DNA of 64,000 nt, taken from positions 1 to 64,000 of the forward strand of contig NZ_VFIA01000011.1 in assembly GCF_014282275.1 (NCBI RefSeq), in the 5' to 3' direction. The notes under the pieces were generated by a model. The model did no database searches and was not told where the DNA came from. It was given only the letters and a program-made list of their open reading frames with translations. Source of the DNA: Spirosoma utsteinense (GTDB lineage Bacteria > Bacteroidota > Bacteroidia > Cytophagales > Spirosomataceae). Below are positions 8,878-17,485 of this stretch, piece after piece; position 1 is the stretch's first letter; each line of letters begins with the position of its first letter. Made by a program: the position numbers and the translations under genes.

Positions 8878-9357
8878 TTAAGCGGGCCGCAGCCAGGCGG
8901 TCATAGCTGGAAACGTGTCGGCCTGCGTCATGCCCATCCAGACCAGCAAAGGCAGGCCAATGTAGGTTTGGCTGGTAAATATGTCGATCAGCCACTGGTG
9001 TTGCCCTTTGTAACCACCCGCATGGAAAATAACCTCCGATGGCAAGCCCAGATGCTGACCGGCCGCATACGACCATAACAGAACGGCCATTTCATCACCG
9101 GCTTTATCGGGCCGATCGGCCATAATGTTATCATGGAGCTGCTCACGTTCGGCGGGCAGAGTAACGGCAATGTGACCGGCCTCGTGCAGGATATCACCTG
9201 CATAACTTAGTTGAGCGAGGTCCACCGTCAACCTTCCGGCATCGATCAGGATACCCGGCAAAAAAGTAGGAACTGTCAGGGTAGTCTCAACGACCGGGAT
9301 CCCTATTTCCTCCAGAAACGCATATATTTTGTCGATGTGTTGGGCCGAATCAGCCAT
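8878..9357 (-). CDS. Hypothetical protein with HEAGH (HExxH) metallopeptidase-like motif
   Basis: A 159-residue protein of no family I can name. In its first half it carries GDILHEAGHIAVTLPAER, where HEAGH fits the HExxH zinc-binding signature of gluzincin/metzincin peptidases. A later Glu or Asp that could be the third ligand lies in DKAGDEMAVLLWSYAAG. There is no signal peptide, so it is probably cytosolic. The ATG at 9357 is preferred to a TTG two codons upstream. Composition is normal. It stands alone among small genes, so no partner can be inferred. Confidence 0.6.
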   Translation of the reverse strand: MADSAQHIDKIYAFLEEIGIPVVETTLTVPTFLPGILIDAGRLTVDLAQLSYAGDILHEAGHIAVTLPAEREQLHDNIMADRPDKAGDEMAVLLWSYAAGQHLGLPSEVIFHAGGYKGQHQWLIDIFTSQTYIGLPLLVWMGMTQADTFPAMTAWLRPA

Positions 9358-9674
9358 ATACAAATTGCGGTCGAAACCTGTTGGGTTGAATAACCGGTAA
9401 GCCTTCAGCCAGACGACTACCCGGTATACGATCTATGGATACATGAGCGGAGAACCGTGCGCCAGCAACGAAGCGTATCCATTATACAATGATGGCAATA
9501 AATCCTTAAAGAAGTAACTAAGTGGAGAAAACGAAAGCTCGTTCCAGCCCGGACAAGGCGTACCCCGGTTGGAGACCAGCAAACAAGGTTCTGTCGATTT
9601 TAGTTAGAGCAGTCATACGAAGAGCGAAAGCAGCAGAACCAGTTTTATCATAGACCCCGTAAACCCTTTCAGCA
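9358..9674. other. Intergenic region between divergent small genes
   Basis: About 315 bases that should hold two divergent promoters. I see no full TAnnTTTG/TTG pair on either strand and no repeat of note. Confidence 0.35.
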
Positions 9675-9881
9675 ATGGCCGATGTACCTATTCAGTTCCA
9701 GCCCGGCGATCAGGTCGCTTTATTAGATGGCAGTTCGCCCATGATGGTCAAAACGGTTAAAGACGGTGGCCGTACGGTTACCTGCGTAAGCACCAGTGAA
9801 GACAATCCCAGCGAAACAGATTATGATGCCACGAAGCTAACAAAACTGCATAGTGGTACTGAACCGGGGACGCCCGTATAG
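9675..9881 (+). CDS. Small YodC/DUF2158-like protein
   Basis: A 68-residue acidic protein. The pattern FQPGDQVALLDGSSPMMVK followed by TVTCVST resembles the DUF2158 (YodC) family, whose members read roughly F-x-G-D-x-V-x-L-x-S-G-G-P-x-M-T-V and then V-x-C-x-W. The terminal Trp-Phe of that family is absent, so the match is partial. Function is unknown. The gene is convergent with the susD gene and ends before a long shared stem-loop. Confidence 0.55.
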   Translation: MADVPIQFQPGDQVALLDGSSPMMVKTVKDGGRTVTCVSTSEDNPSETDYDATKLTKLHSGTEPGTPV

Positions 9882-9910
9882 CCCAACCCGCCAATGGCAG
9901 ACACAGCCCG

Positions 9911-9986
9911 ACTTAAGCTGTTTATTTACGAAAAAAGCCAGCCCCCGTTAAGGAACTGGCTTTCTTCGTAAATAAACAGCTTAAGT
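9911..9986. terminator. Bidirectional terminator between small gene and susD
   Basis: A 31-bp inverted repeat (9911-9941 with 9956-9986, one mismatch) begins ACTTAAGCTG and has a 14-base loop. It contains an A-run/T-run on the two arms and lies between convergent stops at 9881 and 9992, so it can serve both transcripts. Confidence 0.8.
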
Positions 9987-9991
9987 CATTG

Positions 9992-11845
9992 TTAATTATA
10001 ACCCGGATTCTGCACCAGCTTACTATTCCGGTTTATCTCGTCCCGGCTGATAGGAAGGAAGTAGGTTTTGTCGGCCCATCTCCGGTTCTCCTTACCCGTA
10101 CCCAGATCCTGTACACTATAGCTGTAGGTATAGTTTTCCTTGCTGTATTTGTAGGTCGTGACCGTTTTCCCCGGCTTCAGTTTACCCGTTATAACAATAA
10201 TCTGGGCCTGCTTGCCTAACTCCGTTGGTGCAATCATCCACCGGCGTACATCGTAAAAGCGTTGCTCTTCAAACAGCATTTCGATATTCCGTTCGTTCTG
10301 GTAGCGGGCAACAAGCGCAGCTCCCGTTTCGGTGAGGGCGGGCATACCTACCCGGAAGCGAACTTTGTTGAGCCAGTTTTTCGCTTCGGCTTCCTGACCC
10401 AGGGCCATGCAGGCTTCAGCGTAGTTCATCACGACTTCGGTAAAGCGAATCTGAATCGATGGTACCTCCTGACGGATGTTCTGATCGACCAGACCTGGAT
10501 CCGGGTCCATGAACTTACGAACCGCGTAGCCCGTCCAGCTTCCATTCCAGTTTTCGATAGAGCTGTTGCGGGTGTCCAGCCCCGAATATTTAGACGGACT
10601 ACCGGCGCTACCCACTTCATATTCACCTAACTGGATCTGCCCGGCGGGATCGATACCAGCTCCGTCTGGCGTACGGGGTTTCCACTGAGCACCATCATAC
10701 AGAATAGATGCATAAAAACGTGGGTCCCGGTTTTCGTAGGGAGCTGCGGCATGAGTCGGGTTTTTCCAGTCGAACTTGGTACCGTCCATCATTTCGTAAT
10801 CATCGACCAAGTTCTGTGTGGGCTGGCTCGATGTCCAGCCGTGGTAGCCATTTGGCATGTTATTACGCGGATACCACGATCCCCAGTCGTCGAACGAAGC
10901 CCGGACATAATGCTTCAGGAAAATTCCATCCGCTTCACCCCCACTGCGCGACAGGTACATATTGATGTAGTTCTGCTGCCCTTCGGCGGCCGTAGCAGGT
11001 GCCGTTAGATTCAGCTTATAGCCGTACTGATTCATATCCATAACTGCTTTGGCAGCATCTTTCGCTTTCTGCCAGCGGGCGGTCCGGTCGCCACTGACAT
11101 AGCCTAGCAGTTCGGGCTTGTCGAAGCTGGCAATAACGCTCGACTTTACTTTGGCGGTTGGTATGTCGTGCAGATCGCTGGCCGCATAGAGGAGTACGCG
11201 GGCTTTGAGGGCCAGCGCAGCCCCTTCCGTTGCGCGTCCGTTGGCCATCGTTTTACCTTTCAGCAAAATAGCCGCCGAATCCAGGTCACTTACAATTGCT
11301 GTTACACACTGTTCATAGGAATTCCGGGGAACGGTGAAATCAGGATTATCGAGCGTATAGGGGGATTTGATCATTGGAATTCCACCATGGTAACGCAGCA
11401 ACTGATTATAAAAATACCCCCGCAGGAAATACATTTCGCCTTTCATCCGTTCGGCAATACCACTGGTATTATCGAATTTGGGCTTCGCCAGGTTTGCCAG
11501 TGCAATGTTGGCGGCCCGGATCCGGGCATACATGGCGCTCCACTCGGTCATGACCGGGATGGTTCCGATGTTGGACGGGCTCACGTTGGCTTCGTTCACG
11601 TCCTGCTTGCCGAAGCTATACAGGGCGTTATCGGTCTGGCAGTCGAAGTTCATCTGGCTCAGAATACCATCCCGAAGACCATTATAAACGCCGGTTACAA
11701 ACGCTTCCGATAAGGCCTGGTCAGACCAGACCGCATCACCCGGAACTTTGTCGAGGGGCTTTGTATCCAGGAATTCACTATTGCAGGCTGCCATCGTTAC
11801 GCCCAGTAGCAGACCCAACGACAGGCACTTTATTATATGTTTCAT
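9992..11845 (-). CDS. SusD/RagB family outer-membrane lipoprotein (copy 1)
   Basis: A 617-residue SusD-type nutrient-binding lipoprotein. A lipoprotein signal ends GVTMAAC with the acylated Cys at residue 21, followed by the N-terminal SusD-like domain (FLDTKPLDKVPGDAVW) and the C-terminal RagB/SusD domain ending FLPISRDEINRNSKLVQNPG. SusD proteins form the lid of the SusC channel and bind glycans or peptides at the cell surface. It follows its susC gene by 18 bases on the minus strand. Full length. It is a paralogue of the protein at 15610-17472. Confidence 0.95.
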   Translation of the reverse strand: MKHIIKCLSLGLLLGVTMAACNSEFLDTKPLDKVPGDAVWSDQALSEAFVTGVYNGLRDGILSQMNFDCQTDNALYSFGKQDVNEANVSPSNIGTIPVMTEWSAMYARIRAANIALANLAKPKFDNTSGIAERMKGEMYFLRGYFYNQLLRYHGGIPMIKSPYTLDNPDFTVPRNSYEQCVTAIVSDLDSAAILLKGKTMANGRATEGAALALKARVLLYAASDLHDIPTAKVKSSVIASFDKPELLGYVSGDRTARWQKAKDAAKAVMDMNQYGYKLNLTAPATAAEGQQNYINMYLSRSGGEADGIFLKHYVRASFDDWGSWYPRNNMPNGYHGWTSSQPTQNLVDDYEMMDGTKFDWKNPTHAAAPYENRDPRFYASILYDGAQWKPRTPDGAGIDPAGQIQLGEYEVGSAGSPSKYSGLDTRNSSIENWNGSWTGYAVRKFMDPDPGLVDQNIRQEVPSIQIRFTEVVMNYAEACMALGQEAEAKNWLNKVRFRVGMPALTETGAALVARYQNERNIEMLFEEQRFYDVRRWMIAPTELGKQAQIIVITGKLKPGKTVTTYKYSKENYTYSYSVQDLGTGKENRRWADKTYFLPISRDEINRNSKLVQNPGYN

Positions 11846-11863
11846 ACTGTGCTGATTGATCGT

Positions 11864-14800
11864 TTAGAAACTAACTGTTACACCCGTGTTGATAATCCGC
11901 GCCTGGGGATAGTACTGTGCGCTGCCACTGGTCGATTCGGGATCGAACAAGCCTTTCATAGCGGGCGCATAGGTAGCCAGGTTCAGACCATTTACATAAA
12001 TCCGCAGGTTGTTGAGGCCAACTTTTCCCGCAATGGTATTGGGCAGCGTGTAGCCTAACTCAATGTTCTTCAAGCGGATATAGTCGGTCTTCTTCAGCCA
12101 GTAGCTGGTTCCGTTGGAGAAGTACTGATTGCTGCGGTCAACAATACGTGGATTGACCGTACTTGGGTTATCGACCGTCCAGCGGTTTTCGTAGTTGTAC
12201 CGAAGGAAGTTGCCGATCGTACCTGATTCGGTTTGCAGGAAGATCTGCCCACCCGTCGAGGCCTGAAGCAGCAGGCTGAAGTCGAAGTTCCGGTAGCGCA
12301 GGCCAGCGTTGAAACCACCCTGAAAACGAGGCTGGTTGTTGCGGTCGGCCCGAACGCGGTCGTCGCCGTTGATCTTGCCATCGCCGTTGATATCCTTGAG
12401 CTTCATGTCGCCGGGGCGTAGTAAGCTGGCGCCCACACCGCTATAATCGATCTTGTTCTCGGTGATATCGGCCTGGGTAGCAAAAATGCCATCGTACTGA
12501 TACATCAGGCTACCATTCTGCTGATTAGGGTCATTGACATTGCTTGGGATCGGCTTACCCGTCGAACGCTGCCACTCGGGCGCACCCGGTGTTTCATCCC
12601 AGAACGTAATTTCGTTTCTGGCATAGCCACCGTTCACACTAACGTTGTATTTGAGTTGGCCCACCTGACCATTATAACCCACGTTGAACTCAAAGCCTTT
12701 GTTGGTCACCTTGCCAATGTTAGTAGCGGGCAGCGTCATACCGGTCGTTTGCGGAATGGATGCGCTCTTACGCCACAGGATGTTCGACCGCTTGTTCTGG
12801 AAGACATCGAACTCGAAGAAGATTTTCCCGTTCAGTATCGATCCTTCCAGACCGATGTTCGAGTTGTTAGCCACCTCCCAGGTTAAGGTTGTGTTTGGCA
12901 CACCATTCTCGTACAGCGTCTGCGCCACCTGACCGTTGGTCACATACCCCCAGTTGGCGTTGACAACGTCGCCGTAGGCATAGGTAGGCAGGTAGTCATA
13001 CTCGCGCAGGGTATTGTTGAAATACACCTGGTCGTTACCCAGCTGACCCCACGATGCCCGCAGTTTCAGGGAGCTGATGGCTGGCAGGCTCTTCTTGAAG
13101 AAATTTTCTTCCGATATACGCCAGCCCGCCGATACACCGGGGAAGAAACCCCACCGGCTCGACGCCGGGAACATGTATGAGCCATCGTAGCGCCACAGGA
13201 ATTCAGCCAGGTATTTCTCTTTGAAGTTATAACCCGCCCGACCGAAGTAGCTCATCCGGGCCCGCTGCCAGGCCTCTGTGGTATTGGCGTTTTTTTCGGC
13301 ACTGCCACCGGCAAACAACTGATCGATGGCGGTGGAGGCAAAGTACCTGCGGAAGCCCGAGAAGCCGCCGGAGTTAGACTGCTCTTTGGTTATGCCGCCC
13401 AGCAGGGTAATGGCATGGTTAGCCCCCAACACACGGTCGTAGGAAAGGATACCCGATAGCAGCGAGTTGAACTGGTCATTGGTGTACTGATTCAATGTAG
13501 CCTGCGCAGGTCCTTTCTGAACACGCTGTAGAATTGGCTCCTTGTTAGCATCGTAGGACGTGTAATCCCAGCTGTAAACAAACCAGGGCGTCTGCCAGGT
13601 TTTGCCCTGCTGGATGTACTTGTCCAGCGCAACGCTACCCGTGAACTTCAGACCGGCAACCCAGGGGTTCGTAACCGTAACACTGGCGTTAGTCTGCATG
13701 TAGTAGCGCGTATCCTTATCGTAACCCGTAGCATCGGTCGTTACAAGCACCGGCTGCTGTCCGTTCTCGATATCGGGAGCCGGCTGACCATTGGGCCAGA
13801 AAGCGGGTTTGTTGGGATAGCCCCGCATCAGCATCCGGAAGATTGATCCTGGACTTACCGTTGGGTTAAAGCGATTTTCCTGACGGCCAACCACGCCAAC
13901 AACCGTGTTGATGTACTTATTTACTTTAGCATCCAGGTTCAGGCGGAAATCATACTGCTTGTAGCCCGTTGCCGAATTTTTGTAGTAACCATCCTGATTC
14001 TGGTAGTTCACCGACGCCAGGTATTTCACGTTTTCTGAGCCACCTACCAGTTGCAGGGTGTGACGCGACTGGGGCGACCAGTTTTTCAGGGCTTCGCCAA
14101 ACCAGTCGGTGTTGGGATGCCCCCAGGGGTCTGACCCATCCTGGAACTTCTTAATATCGTCCGGCGTAAAAGCCGCTTTCGCAATGGCCCCGTTGTCAGG
14201 CCGGGTGTAGGAACCTGTTGTGCGGAAAGCCGCCGAGGCATCCTTCCAATACTGCGAAGGCAGGTTATAGAGGTTGATCTCGTTGTTAAGCTCAGCGTAC
14301 TCAGCGGCCGACGACATTTGGGGAATAACCGTTGGCTGCGCAAACCCCTGGTTGAAGCTGTAGGACAGCTCGGGCTTGCCCGTCTTACCCCGCTTGGTCG
14401 TTACCAGAATAACGCCGTTGGCCGCCCGCGATCCGTAAATAGCTGCCGATGCGTCTTTCAGGACCGAGATGCTCTCGATGTCGGCCGGGTTCAGCCGGTC
14501 GATACCCCCGGCCCGGGCTGGCACCCCGTCAATGACGATCAGCGCGTCGTTATTTCCCAGGGTGTTCGATCCGCGAATACGAATGGCCGATCCATCACTT
14601 CCAGGTTGTCCACTGGAGTTGGTGGCAATAACACCCGGCATCCGGCCAGCGATGGAATTGGACAAGTTGACAGCCGGCGATTTAATCAGCTCCGTGCCCT
14701 TTACGGTTGCGACCGAACCCGTTACCGTTTCTTTCTTCTGTTCGCCGTAACCAACAACGATCACTTCGCTTAGCATCTTATCGTCTGAAGCCAGCGTAAT

Positions 14801-15145
14801 ATTGATGCTGTTTCGACCGCCAACCTGAATTTCCTGCGCCAGGTAACCAATGTAGGAAAACACCAGCGTCTCGTTACCCCGTGGCACGTTGAGCGAATAA
14901 TCGCCTTCGGCCGTTGTAACCGTACCCTGCGTCGTTCCTTTGATAACGATACTCACCCCCGGCAGTACCGCTCCCTGCCCATCGATTACCCGGCCTGTAA
15001 TTTTCGTTTGGGCATAGGCACTTACGGCACAAAATAGTACCATGGTTAGTCCCAACGCAACCAGGCGGCTGACATGGAGCCAGCCAGGTGCCGAAACCCC
15101 CTGCCTGGTCTGGCCTGAAGCTTTGTTAGTAGACTTTGTTCTCAT
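11864..15145 (-). CDS. SusC/RagA family TonB-linked outer-membrane protein (copy 1)
   Basis: A 1093-residue TonB-dependent transporter: signal peptide ending SAYAQ, carboxypeptidase-regulatory-like domain (ITGRVIDGQGAVLPGVSIVI), plug domain with the SusC signature ISVLKDASAAIYGSRAANG, then a 22-stranded barrel ending in the C-terminal Phe (TGVTVSF). It imports a ligand captured by the SusD partner using TonB energy. The ligand cannot be predicted because no glycoside hydrolase or peptidase lies beside it. It is closely similar in layout and motifs to the copy at 17486-20704, consistent with tandem duplication. Confidence 0.95.
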   Translation of the reverse strand: MRTKSTNKASGQTRQGVSAPGWLHVSRLVALGLTMVLFCAVSAYAQTKITGRVIDGQGAVLPGVSIVIKGTTQGTVTTAEGDYSLNVPRGNETLVFSYIGYLAQEIQVGGRNSINITLASDDKMLSEVIVVGYGEQKKETVTGSVATVKGTELIKSPAVNLSNSIAGRMPGVIATNSSGQPGSDGSAIRIRGSNTLGNNDALIVIDGVPARAGGIDRLNPADIESISVLKDASAAIYGSRAANGVILVTTKRGKTGKPELSYSFNQGFAQPTVIPQMSSAAEYAELNNEINLYNLPSQYWKDASAAFRTTGSYTRPDNGAIAKAAFTPDDIKKFQDGSDPWGHPNTDWFGEALKNWSPQSRHTLQLVGGSENVKYLASVNYQNQDGYYKNSATGYKQYDFRLNLDAKVNKYINTVVGVVGRQENRFNPTVSPGSIFRMLMRGYPNKPAFWPNGQPAPDIENGQQPVLVTTDATGYDKDTRYYMQTNASVTVTNPWVAGLKFTGSVALDKYIQQGKTWQTPWFVYSWDYTSYDANKEPILQRVQKGPAQATLNQYTNDQFNSLLSGILSYDRVLGANHAITLLGGITKEQSNSGGFSGFRRYFASTAIDQLFAGGSAEKNANTTEAWQRARMSYFGRAGYNFKEKYLAEFLWRYDGSYMFPASSRWGFFPGVSAGWRISEENFFKKSLPAISSLKLRASWGQLGNDQVYFNNTLREYDYLPTYAYGDVVNANWGYVTNGQVAQTLYENGVPNTTLTWEVANNSNIGLEGSILNGKIFFEFDVFQNKRSNILWRKSASIPQTTGMTLPATNIGKVTNKGFEFNVGYNGQVGQLKYNVSVNGGYARNEITFWDETPGAPEWQRSTGKPIPSNVNDPNQQNGSLMYQYDGIFATQADITENKIDYSGVGASLLRPGDMKLKDINGDGKINGDDRVRADRNNQPRFQGGFNAGLRYRNFDFSLLLQASTGGQIFLQTESGTIGNFLRYNYENRWTVDNPSTVNPRIVDRSNQYFSNGTSYWLKKTDYIRLKNIELGYTLPNTIAGKVGLNNLRIYVNGLNLATYAPAMKGLFDPESTSGSAQYYPQARIINTGVTVSF

Positions 15146-15470
15146 ACTGTGAATTGATTAATTGGTACAAATTATAGAACAAAATCATTGCAAACAGGAT
15201 ATCTACTCTAGTATATCTACTTATTATTAATTTTTTTTATACTAATTGTGCATTAACTCTACCTAAGCTTATTTTAACCGTTTATTAAATATAAATCATG
15301 TATTTTTGTTAATATATTAGTTTTATGTAACTAAATAATGCAGCAAATAGTCATAATTAAAGACAGGCAACCCGATTTCATAAGTTATAAACCTTGTTCA
15401 CAACGCCCTTTTATGTATGCAATCGGGCAAAGACTAGCTGCACCTTTTACTCAATAAATATAAGCCAGTT
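15146..15470. other. AT-rich leader region of susCD operon 1
   Basis: About 325 AT-rich bases upstream of the susC start at 15145. ATATCTAC occurs twice near 15198-15220. There is no full -7 match in the minus orientation. It presumably holds the promoter and any regulatory site for operon 1. Confidence 0.4.
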
Positions 15471-15525
15471 AAAACGCAGGAAGCCCCCTTAGTCTGACGT
15501 TGACTAAGGGGGCTTCTTGCGTTTT
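15471..15525 (-). terminator. Terminator of susCD operon 2
   Basis: A 24-bp inverted repeat (15471-15494 with 15502-15525, one mismatch, core AAGCCCCCTTAGTC) has a 7-base loop. It lies about 85 bases beyond the susD stop at 15610 on the minus strand. Outer A/T runs give a T-tract on either strand. Confidence 0.75.
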
Positions 15526-15609
15526 ACTTACCGCCTGGCATCGCTATAAGCGATCGACTAGCAACTTACTATACCAAATCAATCAACCACATGAATAGAG
15601 TCCGGTTGA

Positions 15610-17472
15610 TCAATATCCTGGGTTTTGAACTAGTTTACTATTCCGGTTTATCTCATCCCGGGCAATAGGCAGAAAGTACATTTTATCTAACCAGGCCCGG
15701 TTTTCCTTACCCGGATCGATGTCGACTACCTTGTAGCTATAATTGTAGCTGGTTGGATCGTATTTGTAAAGCGATACCGTCTTACCCGGCTTCAGCGTAC
15801 CCGTAATGCTGATGGTGTTGGCTTTCCGGCCCAGCGTTGCCGGGGCAATCATCCAGCGACGCGCGTCGTGGTAGCGCTGCTCCTCAAACACCATTTCAAC
15901 CCGCCGTTCGTTGCGGTACCGCTCCCGCAGGGCTGCGCCGGTTTCGGTCAGTGCGGGCATACCCGCCCGGAACCGGATCTTGTTGAGCCACGTACGCGCT
16001 TCGGCATCCTGACCCAGTTCGATACAAGCCTCAGCGTAGTTGAAAACAGCTTCCGTATACCGGAAGAACGGCCATGGAACTTCCTGGTACGTGTTCTGAT
16101 CGACAATAGCCGGGTTTGGGTCCGTAAACTTGCGCATGTAGTAACCCGTGTAGCTACCGTTCCAGTCTTCGACGGTACTCTTCCGGGTATCCAGACCTGC
16201 TACCGGCACTTTGGTACCTGACGCATTCACTACCTCATACTGGCCCGTCTGTATCTGGCTTACAGGATCTTTGCCAGCTACGTCAGCCGTACGCGGTTTC
16301 CAGGGAGCGCCATCATACAGGATCGAGCTATACAGGCGAGGGTCCCGGTTGGCATATGGCATTGCCGCTTTAGCCGGATCGCTCCAGCTAAATTTGGAAC
16401 CGTCCATCATCTCATAATCATCCACCAGCAGAGAAACGGGGGTATTACCCGCCCAGTTGTGGTAGCCGTTGGGACCGTTGAACAGACCAATCTGGCCACC
16501 GGCCTCCTGCTTGCTATTGATGAACGATCGTGTGAAGATCAGATCTTTCTCGCCCCCGTTCCGTGCCAGTGCAATGTTCGAGTAGTTCTCGGTGCCAGCC
16601 GTACGGGTAGCAGGTGCCGTCAGGTTGAGTTGCGACCCATAGGCAGTCAGATCGAGAACGGCTTTGGCCGCATCTTTTGCTTTCTGCCAGCGTTCGGCCC
16701 GGCTACCCGAGGTATAACCCAGCAGTTCAGGTTTAGCGAAGGCAGCATGCGCAGACGACTTTTGCTTGGCCGAAGCGACATCGTAGAGATCACTAGCCGC
16801 ATAGATCAGTATACGCGATTTCAGCGCCAGCGCCGACGCTTCGGTAGCGCGGCCTTTCGCCATCGACAGACCTTTGAGCAGCGTAGCGGCTTCATCACAA
16901 TCCTTCACGATGAAGTTGATGCACTCTTCCATCGTGTTGCGGGGCGTTGTGTAATCTGCCTCGCCCAGGTTGTATGGCTTATCAATGAGCGGTACCCCGC
17001 CATAGTAGCGAACCAGTTGATGATAATAATACGCCCGCAAGAATTTGATCTCGCCGGTCAACCGCTCCACAATCTTGTTCGTGTTCGTGAAGCCAGGCTT
17101 CTCCAGGTTAGATAGGGCCAGGTTAGCAGCCCGAATGCGGAGGTACATCTGGTTCCAGTCGATCGTCTCGTTGATCCAGCCTGCATCGGCGGGGTTTGAA
17201 CGGGCCTCGGTTATGGTCGTGATGTTGCGGCCGGGGTGCGTAAAGATGGTCTCGTCGGTCAACGAAGAAAGTTGCTGCTCGTTGAAGCCACCCTGACCTA
17301 AACCGGCATAGATACCAGTTACGAAGGCTTCGGCCAAAGCCGCATCCGACCAGACAGACGAACCGGCGACCTGGTCCAGGGGCAGGGTGTTCACAAATTC
17401 GTCGTTACAACCCGTGACGGCAACAGACGCCATCAGCAGGGCTAAACTTATGGTTTTAAATTTCCGTATCAT
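15610..17472 (-). CDS. SusD/RagB family outer-membrane lipoprotein (copy 2)
   Basis: A 620-residue SusD-type lipoprotein with lipobox SVAVTGC (Cys 22). The start FVNTLPLDQVAGSSVW and the end FLPIARDEINRNSKLVQNPG parallel copy 1 almost residue for residue, as do central blocks such as LVDDYEMMDGSKF. It follows its susC by 13 bases. Same predicted role as surface ligand binding for the cognate TonB-dependent channel. Confidence 0.95.
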   Translation of the reverse strand: MIRKFKTISLALLMASVAVTGCNDEFVNTLPLDQVAGSSVWSDAALAEAFVTGIYAGLGQGGFNEQQLSSLTDETIFTHPGRNITTITEARSNPADAGWINETIDWNQMYLRIRAANLALSNLEKPGFTNTNKIVERLTGEIKFLRAYYYHQLVRYYGGVPLIDKPYNLGEADYTTPRNTMEECINFIVKDCDEAATLLKGLSMAKGRATEASALALKSRILIYAASDLYDVASAKQKSSAHAAFAKPELLGYTSGSRAERWQKAKDAAKAVLDLTAYGSQLNLTAPATRTAGTENYSNIALARNGGEKDLIFTRSFINSKQEAGGQIGLFNGPNGYHNWAGNTPVSLLVDDYEMMDGSKFSWSDPAKAAMPYANRDPRLYSSILYDGAPWKPRTADVAGKDPVSQIQTGQYEVVNASGTKVPVAGLDTRKSTVEDWNGSYTGYYMRKFTDPNPAIVDQNTYQEVPWPFFRYTEAVFNYAEACIELGQDAEARTWLNKIRFRAGMPALTETGAALRERYRNERRVEMVFEEQRYHDARRWMIAPATLGRKANTISITGTLKPGKTVSLYKYDPTSYNYSYKVVDIDPGKENRAWLDKMYFLPIARDEINRNSKLVQNPGY

Positions 17473-17485
17473 GTTGAATAAGTAA

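Noticed and set aside
16459-17115. A 218-codon open frame opposite the second susD gene
   Set aside because: It is fully antisense to a clear SusD protein, has atypical composition and no recognisable domain.
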